This document shows, in pieces, positions 1 to 10,340 of a DNA stretch of 64,000 bases. The position numbers and the translations under genes were made by a program. Location: the NCBI RefSeq assembly GCF_900186985.1, contig NZ_LT906447.1, positions 1,240,001 through 1,304,000 on the forward strand. Direction: 5' to 3'. Below the pieces are notes generated by a model. It had not been told where the DNA came from and searched no databases. It was given only the letters and a program-made list of their open reading frames with translations. The stretch is from Staphylococcus piscifermentans (lineage in GTDB: Bacteria; Bacillota; Bacilli; Staphylococcales; Staphylococcaceae). Position 1 is the stretch's first letter. Each line of letters begins with the position of its first letter.

Positions 1-356
1 AATATATTGATCAAAATGACGGTATGATTATTTATTTACCACAAGAAGGCCGTGGCATAGGTTTGATTAATAAATTGAAAGCCTATGAGCTGATTGAACA
101 AGGCTATGATACAGTAACAGCCAACCTTGCTTTAGGATTTGAGGAGGATCTTCGCGATTATTATCATGCTGCGGAAATCCTTAAACATTTCGGTATAGAA
201 AAGATAAATTTATTAAGTAATAATCCAGAAAAATTTAAAGGAATGCAATACTATGGAATTGATGTCGCAGATAGAATTGAATTAATTGTTCCAGAATGCG
301 AGCACAACCATGATTATTTGCAAACTAAAAAAGAAAAAATGGGACACATGCTGTAA
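1..356 (+). CDS. ribBA: 3' end of riboflavin biosynthesis protein RibBA (GTP cyclohydrolase II domain)
   Basis: Partial gene: the reading frame is open from the window edge (first full codon at position 3), so the 5' end lies outside. What is visible is the C-terminal part of GTP cyclohydrolase II, which opens GTP to start riboflavin synthesis. The motif [18 protein letters not shown] carries the active-site [13 protein letters not shown] loop, here with P in place of the usual R before QEGRG, and [11 protein letters not shown] is the typical nucleotide-binding stretch near the end. ribH follows 32 bases later, the usual ribBA-ribH order of staphylococcal and bacillar rib operons. Whether the N-terminal DHBP synthase (RibB) half is fused cannot be seen here; it usually is. 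Confidence 0.93.
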   Translation, partial: YIDQNDGMIIYLPQEGRGIGLINKLKAYELIEQGYDTVTANLALGFEEDLRDYYHAAEILKHFGIEKINLLSNNPEKFKGMQYYGIDVADRIELIVPECEHNHDYLQTKKEKMGHML

Positions 357-388
357 AAATTATTATCAATAAATTGGAGGAAATCAGA

Positions 389-850
389 ATGAATTTTGAA
401 GGAAAACTATTAGGACAAGATTTAAAAATCGGAATCGTAGTTTCACGTTTCAATGACTTTATTACAGGACGCTTATTAGAAGGCGCGAAAGATGTACTGG
501 TAAGACATGAAGTAGACAGCAATCAAATTGATGTTGCTTATGTGCCAGGTGCATTTGAAATTCCTTTAGCTGCAAAAAAACTTGCAGAGACTGGAAAATA
601 TGATGCAGTAATTACTTTGGGCTGTGTCATTCGCGGCGCAACTTCCCATTATGACTACGTATGTAATGAAGTGGCGAAAGGTGTTTCTAAAGTCAGTGAT
701 ACAAGTGGCTTACCTGTTATTTTCGGTGTGTTAACAACTGAAACTATAGAACAAGCAGTGGAACGCGCTGGAACAAAAGCTGGAAATAAGGGAGCAGAAG
801 CTGCAATGGCAGCCATTGAAATGGCAAACTTGCTTAAATCAATCAAATAA
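389..850 (+). CDS. ribH: 6,7-dimethyl-8-ribityllumazine synthase
   Basis: Lumazine synthase condenses 5-amino-6-ribitylaminouracil with dihydroxybutanone phosphate, the penultimate step of riboflavin synthesis, usually in an icosahedral cytosolic shell. The 153-residue product has the family hallmarks [24 protein letters not shown] and [17 protein letters not shown], with the catalytic His in the last, and the C-terminal GNKGAEAA stretch. I chose ATG 389, not an in-frame TTG at 374, because GGAGG at 376-380 sits 8 bases before 389 and the length then matches the family. It is the last gene of the rib operon in view; a strong hairpin follows directly. Confidence 0.97.
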   Translation: MNFEGKLLGQDLKIGIVVSRFNDFITGRLLEGAKDVLVRHEVDSNQIDVAYVPGAFEIPLAAKKLAETGKYDAVITLGCVIRGATSHYDYVCNEVAKGVSKVSDTSGLPVIFGVLTTETIEQAVERAGTKAGNKGAEAAMAAIEMANLLKSIK

Positions 851-865
851 TTTTAAAATTCAAAA

Positions 866-908
866 AAAGGAAGAAACTTTTAGCTTAACTGCCAAAGTTT
901 CTTCCTTT
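866..908. terminator. Bidirectional terminator between ribH and putA
   Basis: A perfect 15-bp inverted repeat (AAAGGAAGAAACTTT at 866-880 with its complement at 894-908) has A-rich sequence on the left and T-rich sequence on the right. It can end transcription of the rib operon on the plus strand and of the convergent proline dehydrogenase gene on the minus strand. Confidence 0.88.
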
Positions 909-916
909 TATTTATT

Positions 917-1912
917 TTATTTTTTCTTAATTAAAGCAGTTGTGGCAGATGATAATCCGATTAATGCAGCAATGACGCCCGCTGTAATAGCTAGTGTTTT
1001 TGGCTTAACGAATTCTTTGGCTGCTAAATTCAAGTTTTGTGGGCGTTCTGCTAAACGTCTCATGAAATAACCGAACCAATCATCGCCGAAAGGTACATAA
1101 ATACAGAAATTGTAATTATCGTCAGCAATTGCGTAAGCTAAATCAGTTCTGAAGCCAAATAACATTTGGAATTCGAAGCTATCTCTATCAATATTATTAT
1201 CTTCTACAAATTTTTTCACATGATCGATGATTTTATCATCATGTGTAGCGATAGATGTAAAATTCTTCGCATTTTTCAGTCTTTTTTCAATCAAAGAAAT
1301 GTAATTCGTATCAATATCTTCTTTATTTTGATAAGCAATCGATGCATTTTCTTTATATGCACCCTTTACTAGTCTTAATCTGATATGTGGATATTTTTCA
1401 ACCATATCTTCAGCAGTATACAGATAGGCTTGAATAACCGTGCCTACATTATCATATTCTTTAGAAATATCATCTAATACATGTAAGATATCATCTAAGC
1501 CTGCAAATTTTTCAGTATCAATATTTACATGTCTGTTATCTAATTCTTTAGCTTTAGCTACAATTTCTCTAAGATTTTTCTCAGCTAAGTCTAAATCAAA
1601 TTCAGCGCCCAACTGACTGATTTTAACAGATAGATGTGCTTTAACATCATTGTCATGCATTGCTTGCAGAACTTTTAAGATGATATCCTTTTCGATTAAG
1701 CTTTCTTCTTTTGTTCCGACAAACTCACCCAAACAATCCACAGTAACTGTAATTCCCTTATCGTTAAGTTCACGGATTTTTTCAATTAAATCATCTAAGG
1801 AGTTGCCGACTACAACTTTGCTTGCCCCTAATACTGGTCCGTATTTCTTTGCTGAGTTATTTAAAAATGTATTATTGGACAAACCGATGAAAAAATCTTT
1901 AACTAGTGACAT
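917..1912 (-). CDS. putA: Proline dehydrogenase
   Basis: Monofunctional proline dehydrogenase, the FAD enzyme that oxidises proline to pyrroline-5-carboxylate and passes electrons to the respiratory chain. The 331-residue protein shows the barrel motifs of the family, including HLSVKISQLG, RLRLVKGAYKE and the C-terminal FQMLFGFRTDLAY followed by YVPFGDDWFGYFMRRLAERP, which holds the substrate-binding RRxxER-type element. The last about 25 residues form a hydrophobic helix ending in KKK, consistent with a membrane tail. Start ATG 1912 is preferred over an in-frame codon at 1927 because GGGAGG lies just upstream. A perfect 14-base cre element lies 57 bases upstream of the start (1969-1982), which fits carbon catabolite repression of proline use. 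Confidence 0.94.
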   Translation of the reverse strand: MSLVKDFFIGLSNNTFLNNSAKKYGPVLGASKVVVGNSLDDLIEKIRELNDKGITVTVDCLGEFVGTKEESLIEKDIILKVLQAMHDNDVKAHLSVKISQLGAEFDLDLAEKNLREIVAKAKELDNRHVNIDTEKFAGLDDILHVLDDISKEYDNVGTVIQAYLYTAEDMVEKYPHIRLRLVKGAYKENASIAYQNKEDIDTNYISLIEKRLKNAKNFTSIATHDDKIIDHVKKFVEDNNIDRDSFEFQMLFGFRTDLAYAIADDNYNFCIYVPFGDDWFGYFMRRLAERPQNLNLAAKEFVKPKTLAITAGVIAALIGLSSATTALIKKK

Positions 1913-1968
1913 AGATATTCCTCCCATACAACTATATTGAAATTAGTGTATCATGTTTCAATAATGTA

Positions 1969-1982
1969 TGAAAACGTTAACA
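1969..1982 (-). promoter_or_regulatory. cre site (CcpA operator) upstream of putA
   Basis: TGAAAACGTTAACA matches the Gram-positive cre consensus TGWAANCGNTNWCA at every defined position. It is 57 bases upstream of the putA start codon in a 255-base gap whose other side is the divergent hydrolase gene (start 2168). I could not place a convincing putA promoter, so the exact position relative to the start of transcription is open. Confidence 0.75.
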
Positions 1983-2167
1983 ATATATAAAAATACACGA
2001 TATTATATCATATTACAAAAACTGTAAATAATGTTAGATTAATTTTTCATGAAATGATTTAAATAATACTGCGTTATAAAAAGAGGAAATGAGTTCAAGA
2101 TAGATTTTGAGGACTTTATTTTGATACAATAAACTTAAATAATAAGAGTAGAAGGGTAGTCGTTGAT

Positions 2168-2998
2168 ATGTGGAAGTGGGAAACAGAAAGTGAAGCAAAA
2201 GGTGTCATTGTCATTGCACATAATTTATTAGAACATACGGGTAGATATGCCTATGTTATCACTTCATTAAGAAGAAATGGATATCATGTGATCATGGGAG
2301 ACTTGCCTGGTCAAGGTCAAACCTCTCGTTCTAATAAAGGACAGATTGACAACTTTGAAGTCTATCACGAACATATCTTAGAATGGTTAAGAATAGCCAG
2401 TGAGTATAAATTACCGACATTTCTGATGGGAATAGGTCTAGGCGGTCTGATTACATTGAATCTGTTAGAAAGAACGGAACTGCCAATTGAAGGAATTATA
2501 CTTTTATCTCCATTAACAGCATTTCAAAAAAATAATAAAACACGTAAAAACATGCTGACTTCAAATATAGGCGCAGGGGTAAAAGATATGCGCTTTAATT
2601 TAGGAATTGAACCAGAACATTTAACTAGAAATGAAGAAGTTATTGAAGAAACTAAACAAGATGGATTGATGTTGAAGAAAGTTTCTTACCATTGGTACAA
2701 AGAAGTGGTTAATGTGATGAGAAAGACTATGGAACACTTAGAGGATATTCAAGAAATTCCAATGTGTCTTATGTATGGAAAAGACGATAAAATTTTAGAT
2801 ACTGATGCCATCTTAGAAATAAAAAAACGCGTCAAAACGGATGAACTTTATTTTAAAGCTTGGGACGGTTTATATCACGAAATTCATAACGAACCAGAAC
2901 GTCCTTTAGTGATGCGTTATATATTAAGTTATTTGAATAATAAAGTGAATGCATTAGGATTTATTCCTAATGATGTTGATGATCAAATTGAAATTTAA
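2168..2998 (+). CDS. Alpha/beta hydrolase of the lysophospholipase/monoglyceride lipase type, nucleophile apparently missing
   Basis: The 276-residue protein has the layout of the serine aminopeptidase S33 / monoacylglycerol lipase family: the oxyanion strand HNLLEHTGRY (compare HGxxEHSGRY), then GDLPGQGQT (compare DxxGHGxS), a nucleophile elbow, and late Asp and His candidates in YGKDDKILD and YHEIHNEPER. The elbow reads MGIGLGG, so Gly90 stands where the family has the catalytic Ser of GxSxG. The DNA (ATGGGAATAGGTCTAGGC at about 2446) leaves no doubt about the reading. It may be a binding or scaffold protein or a lineage with an altered mechanism. It stands alone, with its own terminator after it. 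Family membership is clear; the function is not known to me. Confidence 0.8.
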   Translation: MWKWETESEAKGVIVIAHNLLEHTGRYAYVITSLRRNGYHVIMGDLPGQGQTSRSNKGQIDNFEVYHEHILEWLRIASEYKLPTFLMGIGLGGLITLNLLERTELPIEGIILLSPLTAFQKNNKTRKNMLTSNIGAGVKDMRFNLGIEPEHLTRNEEVIEETKQDGLMLKKVSYHWYKEVVNVMRKTMEHLEDIQEIPMCLMYGKDDKILDTDAILEIKKRVKTDELYFKAWDGLYHEIHNEPERPLVMRYILSYLNNKVNALGFIPNDVDDQIEI

Positions 2999-3010
2999 TA
3001 AGTATAAAAA

Positions 3011-3059
3011 AGCAGACCTCTAATATTGAACGCGCAAATTTCAATATTAGAGGTTTGCT
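3011..3059 (+). terminator. Terminator after the alpha/beta hydrolase gene
   Basis: A near-perfect 20-bp inverted repeat (arms 3011-3030 and 3040-3059, beginning AGCAGACCTC and ending GAGGTTTGCT) with a 9-base loop, starting 13 bases after the stop codon and followed by a T-containing stretch. Confidence 0.85.
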
Positions 3060-3149
3060 TTATAAATCTGCTGTTTTTCCAACCCCTTTTTTATTTGCTT
3101 TTACAAATTTAAGACTTTTATAATTACTGTTAAATTAGGTAAAAAAGCA

Positions 3150-3178
3150 TTGCTTTTTCAGTGATAACCTGTTATCTT
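3150..3178 (+). promoter_or_regulatory. ldh promoter with extended -10
   Basis: TTGCTT at 3150-3155 and TATCTT at 3173-3178 are 17 bases apart, and TG one base before the -10 makes it an extended -10 promoter. Transcription would start about 3185, inside the Rex site. Confidence 0.7.
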
Positions 3179-3181
3179 GAA

Positions 3182-3201
3182 TATGTGAAATTAATCACAT
3201 A
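3182..3201 (+). promoter_or_regulatory. Rex operator over the ldh transcription start
   Basis: TATGTGAAATTAATCACATA consists of the 7-base inverted arms TATGTGA and TCACATA around the AT-only 6-base spacer AATTAA, matching the Rex pattern TTGTGA-W6-TCACAA except at the outer pairs. It begins 4 bases after the -10 box, so bound Rex (NAD-rich state) would block initiation. NADH release of Rex would switch on lactate fermentation. Confidence 0.82.
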
Positions 3202-3236
3202 AGGAAAGTGATTTTTTAAAAAGGAAGGGTAAGTAT

Positions 3237-4193
3237 ATGAATAATGTTAAAGCAAACAAAGTAGTATTAGTAGGCGATGGAGCTGTTGGTTCAAGCTACG
3301 CATTTGCGATGGTCGCTCAAGGGGTTGCAGATGAATTTTACATCGTAGACATAGCAGAAGAAAAAGTTAAAGGTGACGTTTTAGACTTGAATCATGGGAT
3401 GCCATACGGCGAATCACCATCGATTGTTAAAGCTGGGTCATACGCTGATTGTTCTAATGCAGATCTAGTAGTTATTACAGCTGGTGCTCCCCAAAAACCA
3501 GGTGAAACTAGATTAGACTTAGTAGAAAAGAATACTAAAATCTTTAAATCTATCGTAGGACAAATCATGGACAGTGGATTTGACGGTATCTTCTTAATCG
3601 CTGCCAACCCAGTAGACGTGTTAACTTATGTAACTAAAAAAGTTTCTGGATTGCCAAAAGAACGCGTTATCGGTTCAGGTACAATTTTAGATACAGCCCG
3701 TTTCAAATATGAATTAGGTGCAGAGTTCGGAGTAGCGCCTGAAAGTGTGAACGCAAGTATTATCGGAGAACATGGTGACTCTGAGTTAGCAGTATGGTCT
3801 CAAGCTAGTATTGCAGGTCAAAATTTATACGATATTTTAAAAGAAGATCCTGCAAGAGAAAAACGCATCGAAGAAATCTTCTTGAATACTCGTGATGCAG
3901 CTTATGATATTATTCAAGCCAAAGGTGCAACATACTATGGAATCGCTATGGGATTATTGCATATTACCAAAGCTATTTTGCGCAACCAAAATCTTGTATT
4001 GACTGTTTCAAGTTATTTAGAAGGCGAATACGGCAATGAAGATGTATACATTGGTGTTCCAACACTTGTAAACCGTGCTGGCGCTGTAAAAATTTATGAA
4101 ACTCCATTAAATGAAAAAGAAACTCAAGAGTTTAATCACTCAGTTGAAGTATTAAAAGATATTACTAAAAGTGTAGATAAATTATTTCAATAA
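3237..4193 (+). CDS. ldh: L-lactate dehydrogenase
   Basis: Cytosolic NAD-dependent enzyme reducing pyruvate to L-lactate in fermentation. The 318-residue protein has the Rossmann motif [10 protein letters not shown], the NAD-selecting acidic residue in YIVDIAEEK, the substrate loop [11 protein letters not shown] with the catalytic loop Arg, the ANPVD motif, [10 protein letters not shown] with the substrate Asp-Arg pair, and IGEHGDSE with the catalytic His. Length and motifs are complete. A canonical promoter and Rex operator precede it, and a strong hairpin follows, so it is probably monocistronic. Staphylococci can carry more than one ldh gene; which paralogue this is cannot be told from the window alone. 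Confidence 0.97.
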   Translation: MNNVKANKVVLVGDGAVGSSYAFAMVAQGVADEFYIVDIAEEKVKGDVLDLNHGMPYGESPSIVKAGSYADCSNADLVVITAGAPQKPGETRLDLVEKNTKIFKSIVGQIMDSGFDGIFLIAANPVDVLTYVTKKVSGLPKERVIGSGTILDTARFKYELGAEFGVAPESVNASIIGEHGDSELAVWSQASIAGQNLYDILKEDPAREKRIEEIFLNTRDAAYDIIQAKGATYYGIAMGLLHITKAILRNQNLVLTVSSYLEGEYGNEDVYIGVPTLVNRAGAVKIYETPLNEKETQEFNHSVEVLKDITKSVDKLFQ

Positions 4194-4206
4194 TTAAAAT
4201 AAAAAA

Positions 4207-4236
4207 ATGAGCTGGGGCATTAATGTCTCAGCTCAT
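4207..4236. terminator. Terminator of ldh; member of the AGCTGRGACA hairpin family
   Basis: A 30-base near-perfect palindrome (ATGAGCTGGGGCAT paired with ATGTCTCAGCTCAT, two G-U pairs) lies between convergent ldh and mnmM and can act on both strands. Sequence-related hairpins recur after the YtxH-type genes (14679, 30492), acsA (37076) and ald (63116). Confidence 0.82.
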
Positions 4237-4269
4237 TATAATCTTACTAGCAGAAGCTCTTGCATTTAT

Positions 4270-5788
<1,519 letters not shown>

Positions 5789-6043
5789 ATGACATTTTCC
5801 TTTCTAAAATTAATCCATTGTAAGATTTTACCATAATTTAAACAGTTATGTTTCTATAGTTTTATTTTTATGGGTTTAAATCCTATAGTAAGTGTAGTAT
5901 TATTTACTAGTTGCAAAAATTCATATCATGCTATTTTCGTTTAAAATTTTCGCCGCTCTGACTAAAGGGTTGCGGAAATTTTATTTGGTTTAAAGAAAAT
6001 AGACTTTGAAAATAAAAAATAGAGAGAAAGCGGGTGTTGCACA

Positions 6044-7223
6044 ATGAATATGCCGAAAGAGGTCTGGTGGCTGGTCATCGGTATGGCAATTAATATTACT
6101 GGAGCAAGTTTTTTTATGGCCGTTAAACACTATCTATATGAGTCATGAACTGCACAAAAGCTTAACGACTGCCGGAATCGTTTTGATGATTAATTCATTA
6201 GGAATGGTCATCGGAAACTTATTAGGCGGAACTTTGTTTGATAAATTAGGTGGATTCAGAACTATTATGTTAGGCACTATCACATGTTTATGTGCGACGA
6301 CATTGCTTAACTTCTTTCATGGATGGCCTTGGTATGCTGTTTGGTTAGTAATGCTTGGTTTCGGCGGCGGTATTATTATTCCTGCGATTTACGCGATGGC
6401 AGGTGTCGTATGGCCGAATGGGGGAAGACAAACTTTTAATGCAATTTATCTTGCGCAAAATATCGGAGTAGCTTTCGGCGCGGCAATGGGAGGTTTTGTT
6501 GCAGAATTAAGCTTTAATTATATCTTTATTGCTAATTTATTAATGTACGTTGCTTTCTTCTTTGTCGCTGTAACTCAATTCAATATTAAGTATAAAGGGA
6601 AAGTCAAAATTCCAGATACAAATGAATGGGCGGCTAAGAAGTACCGCAAAAGATTCATTGCACTATTATTATTGTGTGTTATGTTTGCGATTTGTTGGAT
6701 TGCCTACATTCAATGGGAAAGTACGATTGCTTCGTTTACACAAGAATTAAATATCACTATGGGACAATACAGTTTGCTTTGGACAGTAAACGGCATCATG
6801 ATTCTCGTAGCACAACCGTTAATTTATCCGATTATCAGACTATTGAAAGGCAACTTGAAGTTGCAGATGTTAGTTGGAATTTTAATCTTTATATTATCTT
6901 TCTTTGTCACAAGTTTTGCCGAGCAGTTTTCAATATTCATGGTCGGTATGATTATTCTGACACTAGGTGAAATGTTTGTTTGGCCTGCTGTACCGACAAT
7001 TGCAAATCAACTTGCACCAGAAGGTCGTCAAGGCTCCTATCAAGGAATTGTAAATTCCGCTTCGACTGTCGGAAAAGCATTTGGACCGCTAATTGGCGGT
7101 ATATTAGTAGATACCTTTAATATGCAAGCCATGTTCTTAACAATGATGGGATTATTAGTTGTTTCTATTGTTTTCTTGTTTACCTATGATAAAAACCTCA
7201 AGAAACATGAAATGAACCATTAA
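6044..7223 (+). pseudogene. MFS transporter, frameshifted in a T7 tract near the 5' end
   Basis: Two overlapping frames together encode one 12-helix-type major facilitator. The first, from ATG 6044 (purine-rich ribosome site just before), reads MNMPKEVWWLVIGMAINITG and stops at 6148 after 34 codons. The second is open from before 6114 to 7223 and holds the body, including the MFS loop GGTLFDKLGGFRT and LAPEGRQGSYQGIVNSA. The seam is a run of seven T at 6109-6115: with six T the protein would read through as SFLWPLNTIYMSHELHKS into the second frame. The second frame's first ATG (6138) has no ribosome site and would lose most of helix 1. It may be an inactivating mutation, a phase-variable tract or a sequencing error. 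The substrate is unknown. Confidence 0.8.
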
Positions 7224-7260
7224 AAAGAAGGTATATGCTTTAAATTACAGCGTCTAGAAC

Positions 7261-7289
7261 TTGCATTTAGACTAATAATAAAATATAGT
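7261..7289 (+). promoter_or_regulatory. Promoter of the leuS T-box transcript
   Basis: TTGCAT at 7261-7266 and TATAGT at 7284-7289 with a 17-base spacer, placed directly before the T-box leader. It lies 38 bases after the MFS stop codon. Confidence 0.6.
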
Positions 7290-7311
7290 AATAGATGTAT
7301 ATGGAGTAGTA

Positions 7312-7511
7312 ATCTAAAGGACTCGCTAAGAGAGCTGGTGGTCGGTGCGAACCAGTTGAGTATTTTAGGTGAACTTACCAGCGAATAAATTTATGAATAA
7401 TACAGCTCGAGCTATTATGTATGAGGTGCGTAGAAATACGAATGAGGGTGGTACCGCGGCACTTGTCGTCCTTCATAAGACAAAATCATAATAGTTTGAG
7501 TTGTATTTTTT
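7312..7511 (+). promoter_or_regulatory. T-box leader controlling leuS (specifier CTT, Leu)
   Basis: The leader has the stem I element GAGAGCTGGTGG with GTGCGAACCAG, the specifier-loop context GTGAACTTACC with CTT (leucine) at 7374-7376, and the T-box core AGGGTGGTACCGCG at 7445-7458, which binds the uncharged tRNA 3' end. Arms at 7399-7419 and 7487-7507 are complementary over 21 bases with G-U pairs and end in a T-run, so they can form the competing terminator. Uncharged leucyl tRNA would therefore allow read-through into leuS. Confidence 0.92.
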
Positions 7512-7532
7512 ATTGATTAGGAGGAAAGCAAA

Positions 7533-9947
7533 GTGAGTTTTAATCATCAAGAAATTGAAAAGAAATGGCAAGATTATTGGGCAGAACACAAAACTTTTAA
7601 AACGAATGATAATCTAGGTCAAAAGAAATTTTATGCTTTAGATATGTTTCCATATCCATCAGGAGCAGGATTGCATGTAGGGCATCCAGAGGGCTATACA
7701 GCGACAGATATTATTTCGCGTTATAAACGTATGCAAGGATATAATGTATTGCATCCGATGGGGTGGGATGCATTTGGTTTGCCTGCAGAACAGTATGCTT
7801 TAAACACAGGCAACAATCCACGTGAATTTACGAACCAAAATATTCAAACATTTAAACGCCAAATTCAAGAATTAGGTTTCAGTTATGATTGGGACAGAGA
7901 AGTGAATACGACTGATCCTGATTACTATAAATGGACACAATGGATTTTTATCCAACTATATAACAAAGGATTAGCATATGTAGATGAAGTGGCGGTAAAC
8001 TGGTGTCCTGAATTGAAAGCTGTACTTTCTAATGAAGAAGTAGTGGATGGCGTTTCAGAACGTGGCGGTTATCCAGTATATCGCAGACCAATGCGTCAAT
8101 GGGTGCTTAAGATTACTGATTATGCAGACCGTTTGTTAGAAGATTTAGATGATTTAGATTGGCCTGAGTCTATCAAAGATATGCAACGTAACTGGATTGG
8201 TCGTTCAGAAGGTGCTAAAGTCACTTTCAATATTGAAAATAGTGATGAAAAAATTGAAGTGTTCACAACTCGTCCAGACACAATCTATGGTGCATCATTT
8301 GCCGTGTTGAGTCCAGAACATGATTTAGTAAACGAAATTACGACTCCCGAACATCAAGAAGAAGTCCAAGCATATCAAAAAGAGGCGTCGATGAAATCTG
8401 ATTTGGAACGTACAGATTTAGCTAAAGATAAATCAGGTGTATTTACAGGCGCCTATGCTATCAATCCTTTATCAGGTGAGAAATTGCCAATCTGGATTGC
8501 TGATTACGTACTTTCTTCATATGGTACAGGCGCGGTTATGGCTGTTCCAGCACATGATGAACGTGACTATGAATTTGCTCAAAAATTTGATTTGCCAATC
8601 AAAGAAGTTATTGAAGGCGGAGATATTTCTAAAGAAGCCTACACTGGAGACGGTCCTCATGTGAACTCTGGGGATTTAGACGGTCTGTACAATGACGAAG
8701 CTATTGTACGCGCTATTCAATTACTTGAAGAAAAAGGCGCAGGTGAAAAGAAAGTCAACTATAAATTGCGTGATTGGTTATTCAGCCGCCAACGTTATTG
8801 GGGTGAACCAATTCCGATTATTCATTGGGAAGACGGTACAATGACTACTGTACCGACTGACGAATTGCCATTATTGCTTCCTGAAACAGATTCAATTGAA
8901 CCTTCAGGCACAGGTGAATCACCTTTAGCGAATATCGATGAATTTGTAAATGTTGTGGATCCTGAAACTGGCATGAAAGGTCGTCGTGAAACAAATACAA
9001 TGCCACAATGGGCAGGCAGCTGCTGGTATTATTTACGTTATATCGATCCGCATAATGATGAAATGCTTGCAGATCCTGAAAAATTAAAACATTGGTTGCC
9101 AGTTGATTTATATATCGGTGGTGTGGAACACGCCGTACTACATTTATTGTATGCAAGATTCTGGCATAAAGTATTGTATGATATGGGTGTTGTTCCAACG
9201 AAAGAACCATTCCAAAAACTATTCAACCAAGGCATGATTTTGGGTGAAGGTAATGAAAAAATGAGTAAATCTCGCGGTAACGTCGTTAACCCTGATGATA
9301 TCGTGCGTTCACATGGTGCAGATACTTTAAGATTATATGAAATGTTTATGGGACCGCTTGATGCAGCGATTGCATGGAGTGAGAAAGGTTTAGACGGTTC
9401 TCGCCGTTTCTTAGATCGTGTATGGAGATTACTGATTAATGAAGACGGCACGTTAACATCTAAAGTTGTAGAAACTGATGATAAATCATTGCAAAAAGTA
9501 TACAACCAAACAGTTAAAAAAGTAACTGAAGACTTTGATACCTTAAACTTCAATACAGCAATCAGCCAATTGATGGTATTTATAAATGAAGGATATAAAG
9601 CTGAGCAGCTCTACAAACCATACGTAGAAGGATTTGTAAAAATGCTTGCACCGATTGCACCGCATTTAGGAGAAGAATTATGGTCTAAACTTGGTCATGA
9701 TGAAACAATTACGTATCAACCATGGCCAGATTATGATGAAGCTTTCCTTGTGGACGATGAAGTGGAAATTGTTATCCAAGTTAATGGTAAAGTTAGAGCA
9801 AAAGCATTTATCCCTAAAGATGCTTCAAAAGAACAAATGGAAGAGATTGCATTGACAAATGAAAATGTTAAATTAGATATTGGGGATAAAGACATCAAGA
9901 AAGTCATCGCCGTTCCTCAAAAATTAGTCAATATTGTTGCGAAATAA
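7533..9947 (+). CDS. leuS: Leucyl-tRNA synthetase
   Basis: Class Ia synthetase that charges tRNA-Leu. The 804-residue protein has the HIGH-type motif HVGH at residues 48-51 ([14 protein letters not shown]), the CP1 editing domain with [12 protein letters not shown] and [19 protein letters not shown], and KMSKS at 576-580. The start is GTG 7533, with AGGAGG about 7 bases upstream. Length is normal for the Gram-positive enzyme. It is expressed from its own T-box leader. A rhodanese-like gene follows 20 bases later and is probably co-transcribed up to the hairpin at 10294. Confidence 0.98.
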   Translation: MSFNHQEIEKKWQDYWAEHKTFKTNDNLGQKKFYALDMFPYPSGAGLHVGHPEGYTATDIISRYKRMQGYNVLHPMGWDAFGLPAEQYALNTGNNPREFTNQNIQTFKRQIQELGFSYDWDREVNTTDPDYYKWTQWIFIQLYNKGLAYVDEVAVNWCPELKAVLSNEEVVDGVSERGGYPVYRRPMRQWVLKITDYADRLLEDLDDLDWPESIKDMQRNWIGRSEGAKVTFNIENSDEKIEVFTTRPDTIYGASFAVLSPEHDLVNEITTPEHQEEVQAYQKEASMKSDLERTDLAKDKSGVFTGAYAINPLSGEKLPIWIADYVLSSYGTGAVMAVPAHDERDYEFAQKFDLPIKEVIEGGDISKEAYTGDGPHVNSGDLDGLYNDEAIVRAIQLLEEKGAGEKKVNYKLRDWLFSRQRYWGEPIPIIHWEDGTMTTVPTDELPLLLPETDSIEPSGTGESPLANIDEFVNVVDPETGMKGRRETNTMPQWAGSCWYYLRYIDPHNDEMLADPEKLKHWLPVDLYIGGVEHAVLHLLYARFWHKVLYDMGVVPTKEPFQKLFNQGMILGEGNEKMSKSRGNVVNPDDIVRSHGADTLRLYEMFMGPLDAAIAWSEKGLDGSRRFLDRVWRLLINEDGTLTSKVVETDDKSLQKVYNQTVKKVTEDFDTLNFNTAISQLMVFINEGYKAEQLYKPYVEGFVKMLAPIAPHLGEELWSKLGHDETITYQPWPDYDEAFLVDDEVEIVIQVNGKVRAKAFIPKDASKEQMEEIALTNENVKLDIGDKDIKKVIAVPQKLVNIVAK

Positions 9948-9967
9948 TAAAGGAAGGTGAAATTACT

Positions 9968-10285
9968 ATGGAATCTATTACAACGGATGAATTAAAAAAG
10001 AAAATTCTAGATCATTCTCCTGTACACATTGTTGATGTCAGAACAGATGAAGAAACTGCAACTGGTATTATTCCAGATGCCACTACAATTCCTATGGATC
10101 AAATTCCAGATAATTTAAATGAATTTAACGAAAATGATACGTATTATTTTGTTTGTGCAGCTGGTGTTCGAAGCGGCAGAGTAGTAGAATATCTCAATCA
10201 ACATAAACCTGAAGTGCATGCAGTAAATGTCGAAGGCGGCATGAATGCATGGGGAGACGAAGGTTTAGAAATAGATAGTATATAA
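9968..10285 (+). CDS. Single-domain rhodanese-like protein
   Basis: A 105-residue rhodanese domain with an intact active-site loop, CAAGVRSG, whose cysteine is residue 63, and the N-terminal strand VHIVDVRTDEE plus VEGGMNAW near the end, all typical of stand-alone sulfurtransferases of the YtwF type. Such proteins carry persulfide sulfur; the acceptor is unknown here. It lies 20 bases behind leuS, and a strong terminator follows. Confidence 0.88.
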   Translation: MESITTDELKKKILDHSPVHIVDVRTDEETATGIIPDATTIPMDQIPDNLNEFNENDTYYFVCAAGVRSGRVVEYLNQHKPEVHAVNVEGGMNAWGDEGLEIDSI

Positions 10286-10293
10286 TTGAAATT

Positions 10294-10330
10294 TGAGCCG
10301 AGTCAGTTAACAGCTGACCCGGCTCATTTT
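10294..10330. terminator. Terminator after leuS-rhodanese genes
   Basis: Arms TGAGCCGAGTCAG (10294-10306) and CTGACCCGGCTCA (10314-10326) pair with one mismatch and are followed by T4. The FAD oxidoreductase gene on the other strand ends at 10341, so the hairpin may serve both. Confidence 0.85.
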
Positions 10331-10340
10331 TATATGCTTT

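Noticed and set aside
5944..5982. Hairpin in the leader of the MFS gene
   Set aside because: AAATTTTCGCCGC and GCGGAAATTTT pair only with bulges and the T-run is broken, so termination or attenuation cannot be supported.
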